A DNA stretch of 64,000 nucleotides from Pseudomonadota bacterium (GTDB taxonomy: Bacteria > Pseudomonadota > Gammaproteobacteria > Xanthomonadales > Rhodanobacteraceae), in assembly GCA_018240565.1 (NCBI GenBank), contig JAFEFO010000037.1:124001-188000 (forward strand), in the 5' to 3' direction. The notes below the pieces were generated by a model. That model was not told the DNA's origin and did no database searches. It worked only from the letters and a program-made list of their open reading frames with translations. The stretch's first letter is position 1. Every line of letters starts with the position of its first letter. Shown one piece after another: positions 47,301 to 56,670 of this stretch. A program made the translations under genes and the position numbers.

Positions 47301-48409
47301 AGCCGCTGCTGCGCGCGCGCGCCTGGTTGCGCCACGTCCTGCGCGAGCCGAGCCTGGACCTGCCCCTGCTCGCGGCGCTGGTCGTGCTCGGACTCATCGG
47401 CCTTGCCACGTTGTACAGCGCAAGCGACCTGGATCAGCGCCTGGTGATGAACCAGGCGTTGCGCTTCGGGCTGGGCGGCGTGCTCCTGCTGCTGATCGCG
47501 CGCGTGCCGCCGAGCGTGTTGCGCAACTGGACGCCCTGGCTGTACCTGGGCAGCGTGGCCTTGCTCGTGGCGGTGGCGTTGCATGGCCAGGGCCGCGGCG
47601 CGGATCGATGGCTCAACCTGGGCGTGATGCGCTTTCAGCCATCTGAACTCGTCAAGCTGACCTTGCCGATGATGGTCGCCTGGTATCTGCATCGGCGCGA
47701 GCTGCCGCCGCGCTGGCTCACGCTCGGGGCTGTCGCGGTGCTGATCGCCGCGCCCGCCTTGCTCATCGCCCGGCAACCGGACCTGGGCACGGCCGTGCTG
47801 GTGGTCGCCAGCGGTGTGTTCGCGGTGTTCCTCGCCGGACTCGCCTGGTGGCGCATCTTCATCCTGCTCGGCGCAGCGGCGGCAGCCGCGCCATTGCTGT
47901 GGCATTTCATGCACGAGTACCAGCGCAATCGCTTGCGCATGTTCATGGATCCCGAAGCCGACCCGCTCGGCAACGGCTGGCACATCATCCAGTCGGAAAT
48001 CGCGGTCGGCTCCGGCGGGCTGACCGGCAAGGGCTGGCACCACGGCACGCAGTCGCGCCTGGAGTTCCTGCCCGAGCACACCACCGACTTCGTATTCGCG
48101 GTGTTCTCCGAGGAATGGGGCCTCATCGGCGTGGTCGCGCTGCTCGCGCTGTATTTGTTCATCGTCGGCCGCGGACTGGTCATCGCCGCCAACGCGCGCG
48201 ACACGTATTCGCGCCTGCTCGCCGGGTCGATCAGCATGGCGTTCTTCGTCTACGTCATGGTCAATGGCGGCATGATCACCGGCTTGCTGCCCGTGGTCGG
48301 CGTGCCGCTGCCGCTGATCAGCTACGGCGGAACTTCGGCCGTCTCCCTGCTCGCCGGATTCGGCGTGCTGATGTCGATCCACGCACACCGCAAGTTCATG
48401 TCCGGATGA
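47297..48409 (+). CDS. rodA: Peptidoglycan glycosyltransferase RodA
   Basis: A 370-residue SEDS-family polymerase with about ten transmembrane helices. Conserved segments include WLNLGVMRFQPSELVKL, ARQPDLGTAVLV with the catalytic Asp in the R-Q-P-D-L-G loop region, LEFLPEHTTDFVFAVFSEEWG, and VPLPLISYGGTS. It polymerises lipid II and pairs with PBP2. It starts inside the mrdA stop (ATGA) and is followed 61 bp later by mltB. Confidence 0.96.
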   Translation: MKPLLRARAWLRHVLREPSLDLPLLAALVVLGLIGLATLYSASDLDQRLVMNQALRFGLGGVLLLLIARVPPSVLRNWTPWLYLGSVALLVAVALHGQGRGADRWLNLGVMRFQPSELVKLTLPMMVAWYLHRRELPPRWLTLGAVAVLIAAPALLIARQPDLGTAVLVVASGVFAVFLAGLAWWRIFILLGAAAAAAPLLWHFMHEYQRNRLRMFMDPEADPLGNGWHIIQSEIAVGSGGLTGKGWHHGTQSRLEFLPEHTTDFVFAVFSEEWGLIGVVALLALYLFIVGRGLVIAANARDTYSRLLAGSISMAFFVYVMVNGGMITGLLPVVGVPLPLISYGGTSAVSLLAGFGVLMSIHAHRKFMSG

Positions 48410-48470
48410 CCGTGATTGGACGAAGCCGCGCATGCTAAGCTTTCGTGCATCGGTTTTTTGCGGCAGCATC

Positions 48471-49463
48471 ATGCGACGCGGATTCGCAGTCATTCATTCG
48501 TTCCTGCTTTGTGCGGCGTTGACCGCATCCGCGTCCACGCCAGCGGCACCCGATCCCGGCGCGGCGGAACAGCAGTTCGCGCAGACGATGGCGCGCGAAC
48601 ACGGCCTGGATGCCGCGGCGGTGCTGGAGACCCTGCATCGCGCGACCTACCGGCAGAGTGTCATCGATACGATGACGCGCCCGGCCGAAGCCAAGCCGTG
48701 GAAAGACTACCGCACCATCTTCGTGACGCCGCGGCGCATCGCCGATGGCGCGCAGTTCTACCGCGACCACCGCGCCCTGCTCGAACGCACGGCCGGGCAA
48801 TACGGACTGCCGCCGGAAATGATCGCCGCGATCATCGGCGTGGAGAGCAATTACGGGCGCACGCCGATGCGCTACCGTGTGCTCGACGCGCTGGTGACGC
48901 TGGCGTTCTACTATCCGCCGCGCCAGGATTATTTCAGATCCGAACTCGCGCAACTGCTGCTGCTGCATTCCGCGGCATTTCCCTACGCACCGGAAGACCT
49001 CATGGGCTCCTACGCGGGCGCGATGGGCTGGCCGCAATTCATGCCCTCGAGCGTGGCCAAGTACGCGCGCGACGGCGACGGCGACGGCAAGATCGACCTG
49101 TGGAATTCACTGCCCGACATCTGCGCCAGCATCGCCAATTACTTCGAGGCGTTCGGCTGGCAGACCGGCGCACCGGTCGCGCTGCGCGCGGACGTCGCCG
49201 CCACCGCGCGCGCGATCGATCCGAAGGGCCTGGATCCGGTCTATCCGCTGCAACAGCTCGCCGAATGGGGCTACACGACGAACCAGAAACTCGATCCGGC
49301 CACGCCGGCGACCCTGATCCGGCTCGAAGGCGACGATGGCCCGCAGGTGTGGATCACGTTCCGCAACTTCTGGGTGATCTCGCGCTACAACAAGAGCCCG
49401 CTGTATGCGCTGGCGGTATACCAATTGAGCGAGGCGATCGCCGCGGCGGCGCGCACGCCATGA
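48471..49463 (+). CDS. mltB: Lytic murein transglycosylase B
   Basis: A 330-residue exported lytic transglycosylase. The catalytic Glu sits in IIGVESNYGRTPMRYRVLDAL, and the downstream block MGWPQFMPSSVAKYARDGDGDGKIDLWNSLPDICASIANYF is characteristic of MltB. ATG 48471 begins the signal peptide (MRRGFAVIHSFLLCAALTASA); an ATG 13 codons upstream would spoil it. No lipobox cysteine at the cleavage site, so it may be soluble. It cleaves glycan strands during wall growth. Overlaps rlpA by ATGA. Confidence 0.93.
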   Translation: MRRGFAVIHSFLLCAALTASASTPAAPDPGAAEQQFAQTMAREHGLDAAAVLETLHRATYRQSVIDTMTRPAEAKPWKDYRTIFVTPRRIADGAQFYRDHRALLERTAGQYGLPPEMIAAIIGVESNYGRTPMRYRVLDALVTLAFYYPPRQDYFRSELAQLLLLHSAAFPYAPEDLMGSYAGAMGWPQFMPSSVAKYARDGDGDGKIDLWNSLPDICASIANYFEAFGWQTGAPVALRADVAATARAIDPKGLDPVYPLQQLAEWGYTTNQKLDPATPATLIRLEGDDGPQVWITFRNFWVISRYNKSPLYALAVYQLSEAIAAAARTP

Positions 49464-50350
49464 ACCAGCGGCTAGCCTGCGCCGCCGTGGCGCTGGCGGC
49501 ACTCGCGCTCGGCGGTTGTTTCCACCGGCAGGCCACGCGCCCGCAAGCACCCTCGACCGCGCGGCCGCCAATGCAAGCTTCCGGCGGACGTTACGCTCAA
49601 GCGAACGATTCCACGCCGGCGCAGGTTCCCGACATCAGCAAGATCCCCGAACCCGTGCCGCACGACGAACCGCGTTCGGTCTACGGCAACAAGTCGCCCT
49701 ATACGGTGCTTGGCGAAAGCTACCGCGTGTTGCCCAGTTGCAAGGGTTACGACGAGCGCGGCCTGGCTTCTTGGTACGGCAACAAGTTCCACGGCTACAC
49801 CACGTCGAATTTCGAGAAGTACGACATGTACGCCTACTCGGCGGCAAGCAAGGTGCTGCCGATTCCCTGCTATGTGCGCGTGACCAATCTGGAGAACGGC
49901 CGCAGCGCGATCGTGCGCGTCAACGACCGCGGCCCGTTCGTCGCCAACCGCATCATCGACCTGTCCTTCGTTGCCGCGATCAAGCTCGGCGTATATCCCC
50001 GCGGCACGGCGATGGTCGAGGTGCGCGGCATCGACCCGGCGCATCCCGAACGCCGCGATGCGGAACCCGGGCGCGGCGCCGCGGTCTCAAGCGCGCCACA
50101 AAAAACGCCCAAACCCCTGCTATACCTGCAAGTCGGCGCGTTTGCGGACCCGGCCAATGCGGAGCGTGCGGCAAACACGGTGCGCCATGCACAACTGGGA
50201 AATGTCGAGGTGGTCAACGCGCGGTCCGGTGGCAAAATCCTGCTGCGCGTACGCCTGGGGCCGCTCAAGGATGCGGCGCAGGCCGATGCCCTGACACCGA
50301 AACTGCGCGCGCTGGGCTTGGGCGAAGTGCGGGTTTCCATAGATAATTGA
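49460..50350 (+). CDS. rlpA: RlpA septal-ring lipoprotein with SPOR domain
   Basis: A 296-residue outer-membrane lipoprotein (lipobox LALGGC). It has a double-psi beta-barrel (residues about 95-190) with GLASWYGNKFHGYTT and VRVNDRGPFVANRIIDLS, including the catalytic-type Asp, and a C-terminal SPOR domain (LYLQVGAFADPANAERA) that binds denuded glycans at septa. RlpA of Pseudomonas is a lytic transglycosylase. Two departures: the usual S/N-G-E is N-F-E, and the usual A-A-H-K-x-L-P reads AASKVLP, so a conserved His is Ser. Confidence 0.93.
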   Translation: MNQRLACAAVALAALALGGCFHRQATRPQAPSTARPPMQASGGRYAQANDSTPAQVPDISKIPEPVPHDEPRSVYGNKSPYTVLGESYRVLPSCKGYDERGLASWYGNKFHGYTTSNFEKYDMYAYSAASKVLPIPCYVRVTNLENGRSAIVRVNDRGPFVANRIIDLSFVAAIKLGVYPRGTAMVEVRGIDPAHPERRDAEPGRGAAVSSAPQKTPKPLLYLQVGAFADPANAERAANTVRHAQLGNVEVVNARSGGKILLRVRLGPLKDAAQADALTPKLRALGLGEVRVSIDN

Positions 50351-50404
50351 CATGACGATCCACCGGGGATGGATCAGGACCCGAAAACCCTGACGGAATC
50401 GATG

Positions 50405-51751
50405 ATGAAATTTCTGCACAACGCTGGTCTTGCCGCACTCCTGGTTCTTGCCTCCATCGCGGCGCCGGCATCCGCCGCCCCGCACAAGCACAAGAAGGCC
50501 GCGCCGCCGGCCGAACAACCCGCCGCGCAACAAGCCCCGGCGCCCGCCGAGCAGGCCAAGCCGGCGCCCGCCGAGTTGCCCACGCCCAATCCGACACCGC
50601 GCCCGGCGCCCGGCGCGCTGAACGTGCCCACGCCGCCGCCGCCGAGCTTCGATGCCAAGAGCTGGGTGCTGATGGATTACGCGACCAGCCAGATCCTCGC
50701 GCAGAGCAACGCCGACGAACGCGTGGAACCGGCCTCGATCACCAAGATGATGACCGGCTACATCGTTTCGGCGGAGTTGGCTGCAGGCAAGATCAAGCTC
50801 GATGATCCGGTGCTGGTCAGCGAACACGCCTGGCGCGCCGGCGGCGCCGGCACGGATGGCTCGACGACATTCCTGAAATTGAATTCGCAGGTGCCGCTCA
50901 AGGACCTGCTCTACGGCATGATCATCCAGTCCGGCAACGATGCCGCGATCGCGCTGGCCGAACACGTCGCCGGCTCCGAGGCAACCTTTGCCAGCCTGAT
51001 GAACGAATACGCGGCCAAGCTCGGCATGACCGGCACGCATTTCGTCAATGCGACGGGACTTCCGGATCCGAACCACTATTCGACCGCGCACGACATCGCG
51101 GTGCTGTCGCGCCATGTGATCCACGACTATCCGAACGAATACGCGATCTACGCGATCAAGGAATTCGAGTGGAACGGCATCATCCAGCACAACCGCAACG
51201 CCCTGCTGTGGCGCGACGGAAGCGTGGACGGACTCAAGACCGGCCACACCAAGGAAGCCGGGTTCTGCCTCGCCACGTCGGCCAAGCGCGACGACCAGCG
51301 CCTGATCGCGGTGGTGATGGGCGCGCCCAGCGACAAGCAACGCGCGGACGACAACCAGGCCCTGCTCAACTACGGTTTCCGCTTCTTCGAAACGCACAAG
51401 CTGTACGACGCGAACAAGGCATTGGCCACGCCCGAATTGTGGAAAGGCGCGCAGAACACGCTTGCGCTCGGCGTTGCGCAGGACGTGCTGGTGACGATGC
51501 CGCGCGGCCGCTACGGCGCCTTGAAGGCCAGCCTCAAGCTGCCCGGGCGCCTGGTGGCGCCATACACGAAGGGCCAGCCGGTTGGCACGCTCGAGGTCAC
51601 GCTCGACGGCAAGACCCTGGTCGAACGCCCGCTCGTCGCGCTCGCCGATGCACCGCAAGCCGGTTTCTTTGGCCGTCTGTCCGACAGCATCTGGATGTGG
51701 TTCAAGGGCGACCAGAAAGTGGAAATCTCCTCGACGCCGAATACGCAGTGA
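50405..51751 (+). CDS. D-alanyl-D-alanine carboxypeptidase (PBP5/6 type)
   Basis: A 448-residue class C PBP that trims the terminal D-Ala of stem peptides. Motifs: nucleophile SITK (about residue 111), SGN (IIQSGNDAAIALAEHVAGS) and KTGHT. After the signal peptide comes an unusual linker of about 60 Pro/Ala/Lys-rich residues, then the catalytic domain, the beta-rich domain and a C-terminal amphipathic helix (GFFGRLSDSIWMWFKG) for membrane binding. Start at MKFLHNAG gives the signal; an adjacent ATG precedes it. Part of the mre-mrd-rlpA cluster. Confidence 0.94.
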   Translation: MKFLHNAGLAALLVLASIAAPASAAPHKHKKAAPPAEQPAAQQAPAPAEQAKPAPAELPTPNPTPRPAPGALNVPTPPPPSFDAKSWVLMDYATSQILAQSNADERVEPASITKMMTGYIVSAELAAGKIKLDDPVLVSEHAWRAGGAGTDGSTTFLKLNSQVPLKDLLYGMIIQSGNDAAIALAEHVAGSEATFASLMNEYAAKLGMTGTHFVNATGLPDPNHYSTAHDIAVLSRHVIHDYPNEYAIYAIKEFEWNGIIQHNRNALLWRDGSVDGLKTGHTKEAGFCLATSAKRDDQRLIAVVMGAPSDKQRADDNQALLNYGFRFFETHKLYDANKALATPELWKGAQNTLALGVAQDVLVTMPRGRYGALKASLKLPGRLVAPYTKGQPVGTLEVTLDGKTLVERPLVALADAPQAGFFGRLSDSIWMWFKGDQKVEISSTPNTQ

Positions 51752-51761
51752 ACATCGCGCC

Positions 51762-52052
51762 ATGAAATCGCTCGACGACATCGTGCCGCAGAATCCGCAG
51801 CAGGGATTCCAGTTTCCCGGCGCATTCGAGGTGACGGCGATGGGCCGCGCGCACGCACATCTGGAAGAACGCGTACCGCAGATCATCACCGGCCTGGGCC
51901 TGGCGGTGATGAACGGCAGCCTGCGCACGCGTCCCTCGGCAGAAGGCAACTACGTTTCGGTCAGCGTGACGTTCACCTGTCCCACGCGCGAAAAATACGA
52001 CGCCGTGCATGCCGCACTGCGTGCCGAACCGGACATCCGCTGGACCTTGTAA
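51762..52052 (+). CDS. ybeD: DUF493 family protein YbeD
   Basis: A 96-residue ACT-like protein with [17 protein letters not shown], a basic/acidic helix, [22 protein letters not shown] and the end DIRWTL. YbeD is conserved between dacA and lipB in E. coli, as here; its function is not settled. ATG 51762 is 10 bp after the dac stop. Confidence 0.93.
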   Translation: MKSLDDIVPQNPQQGFQFPGAFEVTAMGRAHAHLEERVPQIITGLGLAVMNGSLRTRPSAEGNYVSVSVTFTCPTREKYDAVHAALRAEPDIRWTL

Positions 52053-52056
52053 CGCC

Positions 52057-52746
52057 GTGCCGAACCTGCTCGTCCGCCAATTTCCCGACCTGTCGCCCTA
52101 TGCGCCGGTATGGCGTGCGATGCAGGCCTTCACCGACGCGCGCACGCCGGAAACGGCCGACGAATTGTGGATGGTGGAGCACCCACCGGTGTTCACGCTC
52201 GGCCAGGCCGGCAAGTGGGAGCACATCCTGGATCCGGGCGATATCCCGGTCATTGCCGTCGATCGCGGCGGCCAGGTGACCTACCACGGGCCCGGCCAGA
52301 TCGTGGCCTATCCGCTCATCGACCTGCGCCGCGCCGGCATCGGCGTACGCGACTACGTGCACCGCATCGAACAGGCCGTGATCGACACGCTGGCCGAATG
52401 GAACATCGTGGCGGCGCGCCGCGACGGCGCACCCGGGGTTTATGTCAACGACGCCAAGATCGCCGCGCTCGGCATACGCGTGCGCCGCGGCTGCACCTTC
52501 CACGGCCTGGCCTTCAACGTGGCCATGGACCTTGCCCCCTTCCAGCGCATCAATCCCTGCGGTTACCGGGGTTTGCACGTCACCCAGGTGCTAGACTTGG
52601 GCGGCCCGTCGCGGCTTGCCGACGTGGCGGCCGTGCTGGTCGCCGCGCTGGCGCGCCAATTCGGCCTGGAAGCAGTCCCGTCCGTCCCCATACTGACTTC
52701 TGGCTCTGGCGCTCACGCGGCCGCCGGCGCTAGCGTGGCGGCATGA
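52057..52746 (+). CDS. lipB: Octanoyl-ACP:protein N-octanoyltransferase LipB
   Basis: A 229-residue enzyme that transfers octanoate from ACP to lipoyl domains. Key blocks: [20 protein letters not shown], the lysine in [26 protein letters not shown], and the cysteine in INPCGYRGL that forms the acyl-thioester. The start is a GTG four bases after the ybeD stop, giving [12 protein letters not shown]. lipA, the usual next gene, is not in the window; a protease gene follows instead. Confidence 0.95.
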   Translation: MPNLLVRQFPDLSPYAPVWRAMQAFTDARTPETADELWMVEHPPVFTLGQAGKWEHILDPGDIPVIAVDRGGQVTYHGPGQIVAYPLIDLRRAGIGVRDYVHRIEQAVIDTLAEWNIVAARRDGAPGVYVNDAKIAALGIRVRRGCTFHGLAFNVAMDLAPFQRINPCGYRGLHVTQVLDLGGPSRLADVAAVLVAALARQFGLEAVPSVPILTSGSGAHAAAGASVAA

Positions 52747-52823
52747 CTGCAAGAACTGTATTCGAACCGACGCGGCGGAACCCCGTTTTGCCGCACTCGC
52801 CCGACCATCTGGAACCCGACGTT

Positions 52824-55103
52824 ATGTGGAAACTCCCCGCCCTTCGCCACCTGGCCGGCATCGCCTTGCTGGCCTTCGCCGCCACGGCAATCGCCAAGCC
52901 GGCCGCGACCGCGACGCCCGTGGTGCTCAAGCCGACCAGCGAACAGGCACAGGCCGCCTTGCTAGCCACGCGCTTCCTGACCCGCTTCCACTACAAGGCC
53001 GAGCCGCTGGATGCGGCGATGTCCGCGAAGATCTTCGACCGCTACTTCGATTCGCTCGACGGCGACCGCCTGTTCTTCCTGCAGGCCGACATCGACAAGT
53101 TCGCGCCGGATCGCGGCAAGCTGGGCGATGACATCTACGACGAGAACCTGTCGGTGCCGTTCGCGATCTTCAACCTCTACGAGGAACGCGTGGGCGAGCG
53201 CACGCAGTACGCACGCAGCCTGCTCAAGAAGGGTTTCGATTTCGACAAGGACGAAACCTACGTCTACCAGCGCGACAAGGCGCCGTGGGCCAAGGACACC
53301 GCCGAGCTCGACGACCTGTGGCGCAAGCGCGTCAAGAACGACTGGCTGCGCCTGAAGCTCGCCGGCCAGGACGACGCGAAGATCCGGCAGACGCTGGACA
53401 AGCGCTATGCGACTTACCTGGATCGCGTGCGCCAGATCGATTCGGAAGACGTGTTCCAGACGTTCATGAACGCGTATGCGCTGTCGATCGACCCGCACAC
53501 CAACTACCTGGGCCCGCGCGCCAGCGAGAATTTCGACATCGCCATGCGCCTGTCGCTGCAAGGGATCGGCGCAGTCCTGCAGCGCGACGACGACTACACG
53601 GCGATCCGCGAGATCGTGCCGGGCGGTCCGGCCGCGCTGTCGGGCAAGTTCAAGGTCGGCGATCGCATCGTCGGCGTCGGCCAGGGCGCCAATGGCGCCA
53701 TCGTCGACGTCGTCGGCTGGCGCCTGGACGACGTCGTCGACAAGATTCGCGGCGAGAAGGACACCACCGTGCGCCTGGAAGTTCTGCCGGCCGACGCCGG
53801 TCCCGACGGCAAGCACGAAATCATCGCGCTGGTGCGCAAGAAGGTCAGCATCGAGGAGCAGGCGGCCAAGAGTTCGGTCATCGACATCAAGGATGGCGAC
53901 GCCACGCGCAAGATCGGCGTGATCACGCTGCCGACGTTCTACGAGGACTTCGATGCGCGCCGGCGCGGCGACAAGAACTACAAGAGCGCCACGCGCGACG
54001 TGGCCAAGCTGCTCGATGGCCTCAAGGCGCAACACGTCGATGCGGTGCTGATGGACCTGCGCAACAACGGTGGCGGTTCGCTGTCGGAGGCGATCGACCT
54101 GACCGGCCTGTTCGTCGGCAAGGGTCCGGTGGTGCAGGTGCGCAATGCCGATGGCCGCATCGAAGTCGGCCGCAACACGCGCCAGGCGATGGTCTGGAGC
54201 GGACCGTTCGCGGTGCTGGTCAACCGCAATTCGGCCTCGGCGTCAGAAATCTTCGCCGGCGCGATCCAGGATTACGACCGCGGCCTGATCATCGGCGAGC
54301 AGACCTATGGCAAGGGCACGGTGCAGAATCTGGTCGATCTGGACCAGATGTCGCAGGGCGAGAAACCGTCCTTCGGCGAACTGAAGATGACGATCCAGCA
54401 GTTCTTCCGCGTCGACGGCGCATCGACCCAGCTCAAAGGGGTTACGCCGGACATCGCCTTTCCGGTCACCGGGGATTTCGCCCAGAACGGCGAATCGACC
54501 AACAAGAATGCGCTGGCGTGGGCCTCGATCGCCGCTGCCGATTACACGCCGACCTCGGACCTGAAATCGATCCTGCCGATGCTCAAGACCCTGCACGACG
54601 CGCGCGTGGCCAAGGAAAAACCCTGGCTCGCCTACGAAGCGGACGTCGCCGATGCGCGCAAGATCCGCGCCGAAACCTCGATCTCGCTGAACGAGAAGGT
54701 GCGCCGCGAAGAACGCGACGCGCGCGAGAAGACCAGCAAGGAACGACATCCGGAACTGGCGCAGGCGAATGCGCCCGCCACCAAGGAAACGGCTGGCGGA
54801 GGCAAGGAAGCGGATGCCAGCGCCAAGCGCGCGCACGTGGATCAGGCCAATTCCAACGCCGTTCCGCCCGGCAGCCCGGCCAAGGCGCCAGCCGCTGCGC
54901 CGGCCAATCCCACTCAGGATGATGGACTGCAACCGGACGAGCGCAGCATCCGCACCGACCTTGCCGATGAAAAGGCGCGCAAGGCCGAAAAGGACGTGAT
55001 CCTGCACGAGGCCGCGAACATCCTCGCCGACGAAGTCAACCTGTTGCGCAACGACACGCAACTCGCTGCACGCGTGTTGCCGCACCAGGCGCCGGTCGAT
55101 TGA
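52824..55103 (+). CDS. prc: Carboxy-terminal (tail-specific) protease Prc
   Basis: A 759-residue periplasmic S41 protease. The signal peptide is HLAGIALLAFAATAIA-KPA. An N-terminal helical domain is followed by a PDZ domain (GIGAVLQRDDDYTAIREIVPGGPA) and the Ser-Lys catalytic domain, with the Ser in NRNSASASEIFAG and the Lys in TYGKGTVQ; the C-terminal domain has a long Lys/Glu/Ala-rich low-complexity stretch. Prc degrades or trims PBP3 and murein hydrolases in E. coli. ATG 52824 was chosen for the signal peptide. Confidence 0.94.
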   Translation: MWKLPALRHLAGIALLAFAATAIAKPAATATPVVLKPTSEQAQAALLATRFLTRFHYKAEPLDAAMSAKIFDRYFDSLDGDRLFFLQADIDKFAPDRGKLGDDIYDENLSVPFAIFNLYEERVGERTQYARSLLKKGFDFDKDETYVYQRDKAPWAKDTAELDDLWRKRVKNDWLRLKLAGQDDAKIRQTLDKRYATYLDRVRQIDSEDVFQTFMNAYALSIDPHTNYLGPRASENFDIAMRLSLQGIGAVLQRDDDYTAIREIVPGGPAALSGKFKVGDRIVGVGQGANGAIVDVVGWRLDDVVDKIRGEKDTTVRLEVLPADAGPDGKHEIIALVRKKVSIEEQAAKSSVIDIKDGDATRKIGVITLPTFYEDFDARRRGDKNYKSATRDVAKLLDGLKAQHVDAVLMDLRNNGGGSLSEAIDLTGLFVGKGPVVQVRNADGRIEVGRNTRQAMVWSGPFAVLVNRNSASASEIFAGAIQDYDRGLIIGEQTYGKGTVQNLVDLDQMSQGEKPSFGELKMTIQQFFRVDGASTQLKGVTPDIAFPVTGDFAQNGESTNKNALAWASIAAADYTPTSDLKSILPMLKTLHDARVAKEKPWLAYEADVADARKIRAETSISLNEKVRREERDAREKTSKERHPELAQANAPATKETAGGGKEADASAKRAHVDQANSNAVPPGSPAKAPAAAPANPTQDDGLQPDERSIRTDLADEKARKAEKDVILHEAANILADEVNLLRNDTQLAARVLPHQAPVD

Positions 55104-55110
55104 ATCACCC

Positions 55111-55226
55111 GCTTCTCCCACTCGCGGGAGATGGTGCCGACGCCGGATGAAGCGGGTGTCTGGCTGGATTGCCAGCCTCACCCGGCGCGTCAAGCGCGCC
55201 GATCTCTCCCGCCAGCGGGAGAGGTG
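55111..55226. repeat. Paired interspersed palindromes in the prc/aminopeptidase gap
   Basis: Two related elements fill the gap between convergent genes. The first contains CTTCTCCCACTCGCGGGAGA; the second is CTCTCCCGCCAGCGGGAGAG at about 55203-55222. GCCGACGCCGGATGAAGCGG follows the first, a layout typical of dispersed repeats in xanthomonads. Either hairpin could act as a bidirectional 3' end. Confidence 0.75.
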
Positions 55227-56594
55227 CTATGTGTAGCGCTTCTCCAGCATCGCAAAGAACGCGCGCAGGCTTTGCGCTTCGCCGCCGCGCGGTCGGCCCG
55301 GGCGGTCGGCATCGTTCCACGCATAGACATCCACGTGCGCCCACGCCTGTGTGTCGGGCACGAAGCGTTGCAGGTACAACGCCGCCGTGATTGCGCCGGC
55401 GTGCTTGGATGGCCCGGCATTGGCGATGTCGGCGATGGATGAATCGAGCATGCGCAGATACGGCTGCCACAGCGGCATCCGCCACAGCGGATCGGATTCG
55501 CGCTGGCCCGCAGCAAGCGTCGCCTCGGCAACATCGTCGCGATTGGCGAACAGCGCCGGCAGTTCCGGCCCCAGCGCCACGCGCGCGGCGCCGGTGAGGG
55601 TAGCGAAATCGACGATCAGGTCGGGTTTCTTCTCCACCGCATAGGCGAGCGCATCACACAGGATCAGGCGCCCTTCCGCGTCGGTGTTGTCCACCTCGAC
55701 GGTGATGCCGGCGCGAGTGCGGATCACCTCGCCGGGGCGATAGGCATCGCCCGACACCGAATTTTCCACGGCCGGGATCAGCAATGTCAGCCGCACGGGC
55801 AGCTTCGCCTGCATGACGAGGCCAGCCAGCGCGATCGCATGCGCCGCCCCGCCCATGTCCTTTTTCATCCAGCGCATGCCGTCGGCGGATTTGAGGTCCA
55901 GGCCGCCGGTATCGAAGCACACGCCCTTGCCGACCAGCACCAGGTGCGGATCGCGGGCATTGCCCCAGGTCAGTTCCGCCAGACGCGGTTGCCGATGGCT
56001 GCCGCGGCCTACGGCATGGATGGTCGGGAAGTTCGCGCGCAGCAGGGCCGCGCCCACCCATTCGCGGAATTTCGCGCGATGCGCGCGCGCCAGTGCCGCC
56101 ACCTCGGCGGTCAGGTCGGCGGGACCCATGTCCTGGGTCGGCGTATTGACCAGGTCGCGCACGCGCGCGATCGCATCGAGCAGCGGCGCAACCTTGCGCG
56201 ATGTCGCGGCATCCACGACCAGGTTCGCTGGCGGTCGCGCCGGCTTGCGATAGCGCGAAAACCGATAGGCCGCCAAGCCCCAGCCCAGCGCCGCGCGCAG
56301 CGGGTCGAGCTTCAGGCCTTGCGTACCCAGGCGATAGTCGCCGGCCGGCAATCCCTGCGGCAATGCGGCCAGCGCGTAGACATCGTCGGCGCGCGCAACG
56401 CCTGCCAGCGCGGCATGCACTTGCCCTTTTGCGTCAGGAAGCGCGCAGAACGTACCGGGTTCGGCACGGAAACCGCTGGCTTTGATCCACTGGCGTGCAT
56501 TGGCGTCGAGCCGTCGCGCGGTCGGTTCCAGATTCGCCGCATTCACCGCGATCAGGTCGATGGCGCGGCGGCTGGCGGAGGTCAGTCCATGCAT
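55227..56594 (-). CDS. M17 family leucyl aminopeptidase
   Basis: A 455-residue metallo-aminopeptidase. The binuclear metal and catalytic residues are in VGKGVCFDTGGLDLKSADGM, KKDMGGAA, and the family signature NTDAEGRLIL. The N-terminal domain is short and unlike PepA, closer to the PepB-like group in proteobacteria. ATG 56594 has an AAGGAAAG site. It degrades peptides in the cytoplasm. Convergent with prc. Confidence 0.92.
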   Translation of the reverse strand: MHGLTSASRRAIDLIAVNAANLEPTARRLDANARQWIKASGFRAEPGTFCALPDAKGQVHAALAGVARADDVYALAALPQGLPAGDYRLGTQGLKLDPLRAALGWGLAAYRFSRYRKPARPPANLVVDAATSRKVAPLLDAIARVRDLVNTPTQDMGPADLTAEVAALARAHRAKFREWVGAALLRANFPTIHAVGRGSHRQPRLAELTWGNARDPHLVLVGKGVCFDTGGLDLKSADGMRWMKKDMGGAAHAIALAGLVMQAKLPVRLTLLIPAVENSVSGDAYRPGEVIRTRAGITVEVDNTDAEGRLILCDALAYAVEKKPDLIVDFATLTGAARVALGPELPALFANRDDVAEATLAAGQRESDPLWRMPLWQPYLRMLDSSIADIANAGPSKHAGAITAALYLQRFVPDTQAWAHVDVYAWNDADRPGRPRGGEAQSLRAFFAMLEKRYT

Positions 56595-56670
56595 TTTCTT
56601 TCCTTCAAGATGTCGCCGGTTCAACATGTTAGAGAGACAAGTTGCGACGTTACATCCTCTAAAGCAGGGA

